Positions 26,725 to 33,821 of a DNA stretch of 64,000 nt are shown here, one piece after another. The DNA is taken from the NCBI RefSeq assembly GCF_014699055.1, contig NZ_JACXAC010000002.1, positions 806,001-870,000 of the forward strand. Reading direction: 5' to 3'. The stretch is from Hymenobacter armeniacus. GTDB taxonomy: Bacteria > Bacteroidota > Bacteroidia > Cytophagales > Hymenobacteraceae. The notes beneath the pieces are model-generated. The model did not search any database. It was not told where the DNA came from and saw only the letters and a list, made by a program, of their open reading frames with translations. The translations under genes were made by a program, and so were the position numbers. Numbering within the stretch: the first letter of the stretch is position 1; each line of letters begins with the position of its first letter.

Positions 26725-26744
26725 GTCGAAACGCTGCTTCGTTC

Positions 26745-27311
26745 TCAATACAGCAGCACCACGAGGCTGCGCGCGCCGTGGGCCCCAATCACGAGCGACT
26801 GCTCGATGTCAGCCGTTTTGGAAGGCCCCGCCACGAATTTGCCGTAGCCGCCCGTGTGGGGCAGCAGCGCGTAGGCCTGGTGCATGGTGGCTACAATGCG
26901 GCGCTGGTCAAGCACCAGCGCCAGGTGCTGCGTGACGGTGGGCAAGGCCCGGTGCAGCATGTTGGCCTCGGGCAGCCAGATGGCGCCGTTCTCCGCTACC
27001 CCGATTTCGCCGGGCAGCACGGCCAGGTCGATGGCGGCCAGGATGCCGGTGGGCGTCTGCGCATCGACGGGCACGGTGCCGCGGAAGAGGGGCGAGGCCG
27101 TGTTTTGAGCGTCGGGAAACAGCTTCTGCAGCGTGGGCACGAGGCTGGCCAAGCCGTCGAGCCACACCACGGTGCCCCCAATGCCGGCCAGCACCGTCGT
27201 GAACCGCTCGGCGGTGGCGTCGCCGCCAAACAGCGGCACCGTCGGCAGCGGCAGCTCTTCGGGCTTGTTGGCCTGGGCGGCGGCTAAAATGCGGTCGCGG
27301 GATGCACTCAT
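26745..27311 (-). CDS. lutC: Lactate utilisation protein LutC (LUD domain)
   Basis: 188 residues of the LUD/YkgG family, a part of the LutABC complex that oxidises L-lactate to pyruvate. Features include the N-terminal helix SASRDRILAAAQANK and the core segments LAVLPGEIGVAENGAIWLPE and ALPTVTQHLALVLDQRRIVATMHQAY, then GPSKTADIEQSLVIGAHGARSLVVLLY, where the GPSKTADIE motif is typical. ATG 27311 overlaps the lutB stop in an ATGA arrangement, so translation is coupled. Confidence 0.92.
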   Translation of the reverse strand: MSASRDRILAAAQANKPEELPLPTVPLFGGDATAERFTTVLAGIGGTVVWLDGLASLVPTLQKLFPDAQNTASPLFRGTVPVDAQTPTGILAAIDLAVLPGEIGVAENGAIWLPEANMLHRALPTVTQHLALVLDQRRIVATMHQAYALLPHTGGYGKFVAGPSKTADIEQSLVIGAHGARSLVVLLY

Positions 27312-28705
27312 GCCGGTACCTGGGGGGTAGGTTGCGAGGTAGGCTGGGGCTGCTGGGCGTACCACTCGCGGAAGCTGTACTTGGGGGGCGTGGGCAGCTC
27401 GCGGGCCACGGCCCAGGCGTTGAAGGAAGGGGCGTGGGTGAGGCCGTGCGGCAGCAGGCGCAACGCCCGGCGCGCAAACTGCCCGCCCAGGCCATACACG
27501 CGGGTGCTGGCCAGCACCCGGCCCATGAACTTCATGCCCCACTTTTTGGAGGCCGGAATCTCGTTGGCCTCGCCCAGCACTTGGCGCCACTTGTAGAGCT
27601 GGGTGTGAATGTCGATTTTTACGGGGCACACATCGGTGCAGGAGCCGCACAGCGTGCTGGCAAACGGCAGCGATGCGTGCTTTTTCATGTCGATGTTCGG
27701 CGACAAAATGGCGCCGATGGGGCCGGGTACCGTGAAATCGTAGCTGTGGCCGCCGCTGCGCCGGTACACCGGGCAGGTGTTCATGCAGGCGCCGCAGCGA
27801 ATACACTTCAGCGAAGCCCGAAAGTCAGGACGGCCCAGCTGCTGGGTGCGGCCGTTGTCGACGATGACGATGTGCATCTCGCGGCCCGGCAGCGGCTTGG
27901 TGAAGTGCGAGGTGTAGGTGGTGACGGGCTGGCCGGTCGCACTCCGCGCCAGCAGCCGCGTAAACACGCCCAAATCGCTCAGGCGCGGGATGATTTTCTC
28001 GATGCCCATGGCCGCGATGTGCACCTTGGCCAGGTTCACGCCCAGGTCGGCGTTGCCTTCGTTGGTGCACACCACCACCGCGCCGGTTTCGGCAATGGCG
28101 AAGTTGACGCCCGAAATGGCCACTTCGCCCGCCAGAAATTTGGCCCGCAAGTGCTGGCGCGCGGCCTCCGTCAGGCGCTGCGGGTCGCTTTCGCCCTTGG
28201 TGGTGCCGAGGTGGGTGTGGAAGGTGTCGCCCACGTCCTCCTTTTTGAGGTGGATGGCCGGCAGCACAATGTGGCTCGGCGCCTCGTCGCGAAACTGAAT
28301 AATCCGCTCGCCCAGGTCGGTGTCCACCACTTCCACCCCGTTCTGTAGCAGATACGGATTGAGGTGGCATTCCTCGGTGAGCATCGACTTGCTTTTCACG
28401 ACGCGCGTGGCGCCCTGCTTGCGGATAATGTCGAGGATAATGGCGTTGTGCTCGGCCGCATCAGCGGCCCAGTGCACGAACACGCCATTGGCCTGCGCAG
28501 CCGCCTCAAATTCCCGCAAATACAGGTCGAGTCGGCTCAGGGTGTGGTTCTTGATTTGGGAAGCCAGCTCGCGCAGCTCCTGAAACTCGGGCACGGCGTA
28601 CACGGCTTTGTCGCGCTTCTCGCGCACAAACCACAGGGTCTCGTCGTGCCAGGTGGTGCGGTCAGCATCCAGCAAAAACTTGTCGGCGCGAATGGCGTGG
28701 TTCAT
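27308..28705 (-). CDS. lutB: Iron-sulfur lactate utilisation protein LutB
   Basis: 465 residues. The N-terminal two thirds form a LUD domain (VVKSKSMLTEECHLN, AIAETGAVVVCTNEGN). Two [4Fe-4S] motifs follow: CIRCGACMNTCP near 300-311 and CGSCTDVCP near 353-361. This is the standard LutB layout; it passes electrons from L-lactate. ATG 28705 overlaps the lutA stop (ATGA). In this locus the lactate would come from rhamnose via lactaldehyde. Confidence 0.94.
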   Translation of the reverse strand: MNHAIRADKFLLDADRTTWHDETLWFVREKRDKAVYAVPEFQELRELASQIKNHTLSRLDLYLREFEAAAQANGVFVHWAADAAEHNAIILDIIRKQGATRVVKSKSMLTEECHLNPYLLQNGVEVVDTDLGERIIQFRDEAPSHIVLPAIHLKKEDVGDTFHTHLGTTKGESDPQRLTEAARQHLRAKFLAGEVAISGVNFAIAETGAVVVCTNEGNADLGVNLAKVHIAAMGIEKIIPRLSDLGVFTRLLARSATGQPVTTYTSHFTKPLPGREMHIVIVDNGRTQQLGRPDFRASLKCIRCGACMNTCPVYRRSGGHSYDFTVPGPIGAILSPNIDMKKHASLPFASTLCGSCTDVCPVKIDIHTQLYKWRQVLGEANEIPASKKWGMKFMGRVLASTRVYGLGGQFARRALRLLPHGLTHAPSFNAWAVARELPTPPKYSFREWYAQQPQPTSQPTPQVPA

Positions 28706-29442
28706 GACGTTACTCCGTTTAAGATTTCGGCGGCGTGCATCACCTTGATGGGCATCTTGGCCCGACGCACGATGCCTTCCAGGTGCATCAGGCACGACAT
28801 GTCGCTGCCGGTGAGCACCTGTGTGCCGTTGCGCACGTGGTCGGCCACGCGGTCCTGGCCCATGCGGGCCGAGATGCCCGCCTCGCTCACGCAGAACGTG
28901 CCGCCGAAGCCGCAACACTCGTCGTTGCGGTTCAGATTAGTTAGCTCAATGCCGTCCAGGGAGCGCAGCAGGCGGCTGAGCTGGCCGTCGCGCACCGGGG
29001 TCATTTCCGATTCGTTGGCCTGGTGCAGGCCGCGCTGGCCGTGGCAGCTCAGGTGCAGGCCCACTTTGTGCGGGAAGGCACCGGGCAGGCTTTCCACTTT
29101 CAGCACGGTGCTGATGAAGTCAATCAGGTCGTAGGCCGCGCCGCGCACGTGCTGCACCTCCGCGGTCTGGTCGAGCTTGTCGAAATGCTTGCGCACGTGG
29201 TACACGCAGCTGCCCGAAGGCGCCACCACGTAGTCGTAATCCTGAAACGTGTCGACGAAGTGCTTGTAGATGGGCAGGGCGTCGCGCTCGCAGCCGCTGT
29301 TGGCCAGCGGCTGGCCGCAGCAGGTTTGCTGGGCCGGGAAGTGCGCTTGCACGCCCAGCTTTTCCAGCAGCTGCAGCGTCGCAATTCCAACCTGGGGGTA
29401 GAACTGGTCGATGTAGCAGGGGACGAAGAGGGCAACTTTCAT
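28702..29442 (-). CDS. lutA: (Fe-S)-binding lactate utilisation protein LutA
   Basis: 246 residues with two CCG-type cysteine-rich domains: VPCYIDQFYPQVG ... QQTCCGQPLANSG near the N-terminus and LHLSCHGQRG ... NDECCGFGGTFCVSE in the second half, the ligands for Fe-S cofactors in LutA/GlcF/HdrB proteins. ATG 29442 gives the family-standard MKVALFVPCY start. It is the first gene of lutABC. The 163 nt between it and the kinase gene are largely filled by a family A inverted repeat, so it may be read from the upstream rhamnose promoter. Confidence 0.94.
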   Translation of the reverse strand: MKVALFVPCYIDQFYPQVGIATLQLLEKLGVQAHFPAQQTCCGQPLANSGCERDALPIYKHFVDTFQDYDYVVAPSGSCVYHVRKHFDKLDQTAEVQHVRGAAYDLIDFISTVLKVESLPGAFPHKVGLHLSCHGQRGLHQANESEMTPVRDGQLSRLLRSLDGIELTNLNRNDECCGFGGTFCVSEAGISARMGQDRVADHVRNGTQVLTGSDMSCLMHLEGIVRRAKMPIKVMHAAEILNGVTS

Positions 29443-29481
29443 TCTGGTTTTTCTGGCGTGTACGGGTGGGTGCAGGCGTGG

Positions 29482-29582
29482 CGCCTCACCCCCTGACTCC
29501 CTCTCCCAAGGGAGAGGGGGCACCGGTTACGCGTGGGCGTCAGGCTCCCCTCTCCCTTGGGAGAGGGGCCGGAGGTGAGGCG
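29482..29582. repeat. Intergenic inverted-repeat element, family A copy 2
   Basis: CGCCTCAC (29482-29489) ... GTGAGGCG (29575-29582) with two internal hairpins built on CCCTCTCCC/GGGAGAGGG. It lies between the kinase and lutA genes. Confidence 0.85.
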
Positions 29583-29605
29583 GCCGTTTACGCCGTTAAT
29601 TCAAT

Positions 29606-30991
29606 CTAGCTCGCCCGGTTCTGCGCAATCACCATCGGCATCTCGTCCTCATCGGTGAACAGCGGCTGGGTTTTCTTCAGCGCCTCGCCCTGCTCCAGGT
29701 GCACCAGGGCGCCCAAAGCGGTGGCCTGCGGCACTTCCAATGTGCGGATTTCGGCTTTGGGGAAGTTCCAGCTCAGCGTTTGCATGAAAAGCGGGTTGCG
29801 GGCAAAACCACCGTCCACGAAGATGGTTTTCTCGCCTTGCCACACCAAATGGATGGACTCAAGCAGGATGTTAATCAAGCCGTGCATGAGGTGCTGGTAG
29901 GCATCCGACGCGGTGCGGAAACCGCTCAGGTCCCACTCGCCGGCTGGCTCGTCGGGGAAAGGGCCGGTGCCGGCCATGCAGCCGGGCTTGAAGTCGGCCG
30001 AGGTTTCGTCGTAGGGCCGGGCCAGCACGATGGAACGATAAAAGTCCGGCTTCACGTGGAAGTGCGCGGCAATGCGCTCCACCTGGAAGTCGTGCTCGCG
30101 GCCCAGGAACACGCGGGCGGCGCGGGTGGCTTCGCCGCGCGGCGTCATGAAGCTGAGGCAGTCGCGGCGCAGCAGCTCCGGCGTGAGCGGCTGGCTGTTG
30201 AACGGGTTGATGGTGACCGACCAGGTACCCGTCGAGACCAGCACGAACGGCTCATCGTTTTGCGCCAGATAAGGCATCACCGCCGAAGTGCTGTCGTGCA
30301 GGCCCACGCCCACCAGGATGCCATCCACCACCGAGGCGATGGAGTCGCGCGTGAGCGGCGCCAGCTTCTCGTCGATGCCCTCGCGGCGCACCCACTCGTG
30401 GTACTCGCCGCGCTGGTAGTCCCACAGGTTGGTGTGGCAGCCCACGGAGGTGTAGTCGCTGAATTTCTCGCCCGAAATCAGGTAGGAGAGGTAGTTGGGC
30501 AGGTGCAGCGAGGTGTGCACCTTGGCGTACTGCTCCGGCTTGGCGTATTTCAGCCAATACAGCTGCAGGCCCGAGTTCAGCATGCCCAGTTGCGGCGAGC
30601 AAGTATCGGCCGCAAATTCTTCCTTCGACTGGCCCAGCTGCGCATAAAACTGCGCCTCAATCTCGGCCGGAATGGGCTTGAGGTAGTTGTAGAGCGGCAG
30701 CACGGGCTCGCCGTCGGCGCCGAGGTGCACGAAGCTGGCCCCGTAGGCCGTGAAATTCACGCCCTTCACGCTGTAGTGCGGGTGCTGGCGGAGCTGGCGC
30801 CAATGGGCCAGCACCCACTCCGTGAGGCGGGGCAGGTGGTCGCACACGAAGCCGTCGTCGTCGAGCACGTCGGTGCACACGTGCAGCTCCTCGTCAATAA
30901 TCTGCTGGTCCTCGTCGAAAAGAATCAGCTTCTTGTTGGTCTTGCCGATGTCGAATACGGCGTACACCGACTTTTTCATGTTCTTTTTCAT
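29606..30991 (-). CDS. FGGY-family carbohydrate kinase, probable rhamnulokinase
   Basis: 461 residues. The FGGY fold starts with the phosphate-binding motif YAVFDIGKTNKKLILFDED; a central substrate region (TAYGASFVHLGADGEPVLPLYNY) and the second phosphate motif VLVSTGTWSVTINPF follow, then IFVDGGFARNPLFMQTL. It is placed in the pathway as the kinase that turns L-rhamnulose into its 1-phosphate because it overlaps the rhamnose isomerase gene (its start at 30991 overlaps that stop at 30988) and no other kinase is present. It is not a close match to E. coli RhaB, so the substrate is assigned from context. Confidence 0.82.
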   Translation of the reverse strand: MKKNMKKSVYAVFDIGKTNKKLILFDEDQQIIDEELHVCTDVLDDDGFVCDHLPRLTEWVLAHWRQLRQHPHYSVKGVNFTAYGASFVHLGADGEPVLPLYNYLKPIPAEIEAQFYAQLGQSKEEFAADTCSPQLGMLNSGLQLYWLKYAKPEQYAKVHTSLHLPNYLSYLISGEKFSDYTSVGCHTNLWDYQRGEYHEWVRREGIDEKLAPLTRDSIASVVDGILVGVGLHDSTSAVMPYLAQNDEPFVLVSTGTWSVTINPFNSQPLTPELLRRDCLSFMTPRGEATRAARVFLGREHDFQVERIAAHFHVKPDFYRSIVLARPYDETSADFKPGCMAGTGPFPDEPAGEWDLSGFRTASDAYQHLMHGLINILLESIHLVWQGEKTIFVDGGFARNPLFMQTLSWNFPKAEIRTLEVPQATALGALVHLEQGEALKKTQPLFTDEDEMPMVIAQNRAS

Positions 30992-32268
30992 AGCCCGGTC
31001 GATACGCTGTGCTTGCCGCGCTGGCTGATGAGCTGCTCGCGCACGCCGGCGGCACGGTAGGCCGCAATGGGCTTGATGGCGCCCCCGGCGCGCAGGTAGG
31101 CTTCCGACACCAGCGGGCGCACGTCGGTGAGGAAGGCGTCGCGCAGGATTTCTTCGGCGCGCACCACGTCGTTGGCTTCCTGTGCTTCGGCCAGGGCCTC
31201 GCGGTCCACGAGCAGGGCCTTGGCGTAGGCCGAAAGAATGTTCTCGACCGATTGCAGCAGGTCTTCGAGCGGGTCTTTCACGTTGTGGCTGGCGTCAATC
31301 ATGTAAGCCACCGCTTCGGCGGGCACCGAGTGGTCGAGGGCGGCGTCCACCAGCTCGTTGAAAATCAGGAACAGCTGGAAAGGCTTGATGCTGCCGGTGG
31401 TCAGGTCGTCGTCGCCGTACATCGAGCCGTTGAAGTGGAAGCCCCCGAGGCGACCAAACTGCCGCAGGCGGCCCACAATCTGCTCGATGTTGGTGTTGGG
31501 CAGGTGGTGGCCCAGGTCCACGAGCACCTGCGCCTGCTGGCCCAGCGCCTGGCACAAGGCCAGCGAGGTGCCCCAGTCCGGAATCACCATCGAGTAGAAG
31601 TTGGGTTCGTAGGGCTTGTACTCCACCAGCATGGTCCAGTCCGAAGGCATGGCCTCGTAGATGGCCGCCAGCGACTCCTGGGTGCGCGAGAAAGCGCGGC
31701 GCAGGTGCTGCTGGCCCGGGAAGTTGGAGCCGTCGGCCAGCCACACGGTCAGCGTTTTGGCGTCGAGGTCGCGGCCGTGGCGCACGCAGTCGATGTTGTG
31801 CTGAATGGCCTGCTCGCGCACGGCCTTATCGGTGTTGCTGAGGGAGCCGTATTTGTAGGTCTGGGCTTGGTCTTTCTGGTCCTGAAATGTGTTGGAGTTT
31901 ACCGAGTCAATCACCAGGCCCTGCTCTTTTAGCAGCTGCTTGAGGCCGGGAATGTCCTGCGGAATGTCCCAGGGAATGTGCAGGGAGATGGAGTTCGACG
32001 AGCGGTTGAGGGCCTGCAGAATGCCCACGTCGCTGATTTTCTGTTCCAGCGTGCTCGGCTCGCCGCCCAGCGCGAAGCGGCCGAAGCGGGTGCCGCCCGT
32101 GCCCAGCGCCCAGCTCGGAATGGCTACCTGAAAATCAATCAGCTTTTGCACCACGGCCTGGATGTCGGCCTGGCGCAGGCGGGGCGAGTCGGCGAGGTGC
32201 TGAAATTGCGTGTGGTGCTCGGCCAGCAGCGGCTGGTTGAGTTCGGCTAGGCGTTGGTCAGAGAACAT
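30988..32268 (-). CDS. rhaI: L-rhamnose isomerase (RhaI-type sugar isomerase)
   Basis: 426 residues of the xylose-isomerase-like TIM-barrel superfamily. Segments typical of the Pseudomonas/Bacillus-type L-rhamnose isomerase are AIPSWALGTGGTRFGRF, LVEYKPYEPNFYSMVIPDWGT, VLVDLGHHLPNTNIE and FHFNGSMYGDDDL; the acidic and His residues in them bind the catalytic metals. It converts L-rhamnose to L-rhamnulose in the cytoplasm. It is first in an operon with the kinase and has a tandem CAGG-box promoter (S12). Confidence 0.9.
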   Translation of the reverse strand: MFSDQRLAELNQPLLAEHHTQFQHLADSPRLRQADIQAVVQKLIDFQVAIPSWALGTGGTRFGRFALGGEPSTLEQKISDVGILQALNRSSNSISLHIPWDIPQDIPGLKQLLKEQGLVIDSVNSNTFQDQKDQAQTYKYGSLSNTDKAVREQAIQHNIDCVRHGRDLDAKTLTVWLADGSNFPGQQHLRRAFSRTQESLAAIYEAMPSDWTMLVEYKPYEPNFYSMVIPDWGTSLALCQALGQQAQVLVDLGHHLPNTNIEQIVGRLRQFGRLGGFHFNGSMYGDDDLTTGSIKPFQLFLIFNELVDAALDHSVPAEAVAYMIDASHNVKDPLEDLLQSVENILSAYAKALLVDREALAEAQEANDVVRAEEILRDAFLTDVRPLVSEAYLRAGGAIKPIAAYRAAGVREQLISQRGKHSVSTGL

Positions 32269-32309
32269 AAGGCCGTTGAAGAAGTAAGTCTGGTGTCGGA
32301 TGGGTACAA

Positions 32310-32354
32310 CAAATTACCCGTTTCCCTTCGCCGCAACTGTTCTGGGCTCTCCTG
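32310..32354 (-). promoter_or_regulatory. Tandem CAGG-box promoter S12 (rhaI-kinase operon)
   Basis: On the minus strand: CAGGAGAGCC (32354-32345), CAGAACAGTT (32344-32335), a 17-bp gap, then GTAATTTG (32317-32310). It lies 42 nt before the rhaI start codon. Confidence 0.7.
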
Positions 32355-32380
32355 TTTTGTGCCGGAAACCTGACGTCGGG

Positions 32381-32505
32381 CGCCTCACCCCCGGCCCCTC
32401 TCCCAAGGGAGAGGGGAGCCATGGCGGCTGGAACATAACCTTTCGTCCAGAATCGTCAATCTTCAGGCTCCCCTCTCCCTTGGGAGAGGGGCCGGGGGTG
32501 AGGCG
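32381..32505. repeat. Intergenic inverted-repeat element, family A copy 3
   Basis: CGCCTCAC (32381-32388) ... GTGAGGCG (32498-32505) with internal CCCTCTCCC/GGGAGAGGG hairpins. It sits between the GntR gene end and the rhaI promoter. Confidence 0.85.
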
Positions 32506-32508
32506 CTT

Positions 32509-33519
32509 CTACAGCGACCCGCGCCGGATGGTGTAGAACGGGTTCTTCACTTTCACCCGCTTCTTCTCCAGCAGCAGCGTGGCGGCGGTGCGGCCCATGG
32601 CCTCGAAATCGGTGGTAATTACCGTCATGTTCAGCAGCTCCTTCAGGGGCGTTTCGTTGAAGGAAATGATGCCCACTTCGCGGCCCAGCAGGTAGCTGGT
32701 CTGGCGGATTTTCTTCACCAGCTCCACCAGGTCGGTTTCGCGGATGACGACGTAGGCCGTGCCGGCCTGCACCACCTCGTTCATGGCGTTTTCCACCACC
32801 GAAAATTCCTTGTTGCGCATCAGGCAGAAGGAACGGAAACCCCACGGCAATTCCTCGGGGTGGTTGGCGTCGGAGGGCAGCACCAGCACCAGGCGCGAGT
32901 ATTTTTCCAGCAGGTCCTCGGCGTTTTCCAGCGCCCCGAAAATGTCCTTGTCGAAGTCCTGAAACACGCGCAGGCAGTCGTGGGTGAGCTCCGGAATGTC
33001 TTTGTCGAGCAGCACCAGTTCCTGCGAGGGAATGGTGTTGAGAATGGCCCGCGACAGCGACTTATCGGTATCCAGCGTGAAGTGCGGCATCACCACGTAG
33101 TAGTTGTACTTGCCGAGGTTCTTCTCAATGATTTCCTGAAACAGGTTCACGTTGTAGTGGTGAATCTGCAGGTCGACGGTGGCGCGGTCGCCGAGGGTTT
33201 CGAGGAAGGCGTAGTAGATGATTTTCTTATAGGAGCTCAGCTTGTTGAACACCAGCAGAATCTTCAGCTTCGAGGTGTCGCTGGCTTCCACGTAGTAGCC
33301 TTTGCCCTGCACCGAGGTGATGAAACCCCGCTCGCGCAGCTCGCGGTAGGCTTTTTCCACGGTGTCGCGGGCCAGGTAGTGCTCCACGCTCAGCTCGCTG
33401 ATGCTGGGCAGGTGGTCGCCGTTTTTCAGCACGCCGCGCTCAATGTCCATGATGACCGACTGCACAATCTGCTTGTACTTCGGCGTTTTATCGAGGGGCT
33501 TAAGTTGGAGTTGGTACAT
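32509..33519 (-). CDS. GntR-family regulator with sugar-binding-like domain
   Basis: 336 residues. The N-terminal winged helix is GntR type: KYKQIVQSVIMDIERGVLKNGDHLPS, ELSVEHYLARDTVEKAYRELRERGFI, GKGYYVE. The C-terminal part (about 80-330) looks like a periplasmic-binding-protein/LacI-like effector domain (KILLVFNKLSSYKKIIYYAFLE, VLLDKDIPELTHDC, VGIISFNETPLKELLNM). Bacteroidota use such GntR-PBP hybrids to control sugar catabolism. Its position between rhaI and the aldolase gene makes it a likely rhamnose-pathway regulator. The direct-repeat boxes of this locus do not look like usual GntR palindromes, so the link to them is open. Confidence 0.88.
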   Translation of the reverse strand: MYQLQLKPLDKTPKYKQIVQSVIMDIERGVLKNGDHLPSISELSVEHYLARDTVEKAYRELRERGFITSVQGKGYYVEASDTSKLKILLVFNKLSSYKKIIYYAFLETLGDRATVDLQIHHYNVNLFQEIIEKNLGKYNYYVVMPHFTLDTDKSLSRAILNTIPSQELVLLDKDIPELTHDCLRVFQDFDKDIFGALENAEDLLEKYSRLVLVLPSDANHPEELPWGFRSFCLMRNKEFSVVENAMNEVVQAGTAYVVIRETDLVELVKKIRQTSYLLGREVGIISFNETPLKELLNMTVITTDFEAMGRTAATLLLEKKRVKVKNPFYTIRRGSL

Positions 33520-33643
33520 GCCGGAGTGGTGGGCAAGGGCGGTGAACTCGGGCCGCTTACCACCGGGAAACCCGGCGGGAGGCGGCGAAATTCAGTTGCG
33601 CAAAAGGAAAGGTTGGAAAAGGAAAGCAACGCGGGGCGTTACT

Positions 33644-33651
33644 CAAATGTA
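33644..33651 (-). promoter_or_regulatory. -7 promoter element of the GntR gene
   Basis: TACATTTG on the minus strand (33651-33644) matches TAnnTTTG exactly, 124 nt before the GntR start codon. No good -33 box was found. Confidence 0.4.
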
Positions 33652-33696
33652 GCCTTTTCGGCGGTGCAAGCCGGTAGATAGCTCGCAAAAAAAGAA

Positions 33697-33786
33697 CGTC
33701 ATGCTGAGCGCAGCCGAAGCATCTCTCCCGCGCAAGTAATTCGTTACTCTCGCGGGAGAGATGCTTCGGCTGCGCTCAGCATGACG
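33697..33786. repeat. Long perfect inverted repeat, family B copy 1
   Basis: Two 36-bp arms (33697-33732 and 33751-33786) are perfect reverse complements around an 18-nt loop; the ends are CGTCATGCTGAGC / GCTCAGCATGACG. Copies with the same ends are at 42288-42387 and 60718-60814. It lies between the aldolase gene end and the GntR promoter. Confidence 0.95.
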
Positions 33787-33821
33787 CTCAATTATTTACA
33801 TAAGCTGCCAAGCCAGCCGCA

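Noticed and set aside
33697..33786. Perfect 36-bp inverted repeat as a simple transcription terminator
   Set aside because: The same ends recur at two other sites, including inside a susC-susD operon, and no T tract follows. A dispersed repeat element explains it better.
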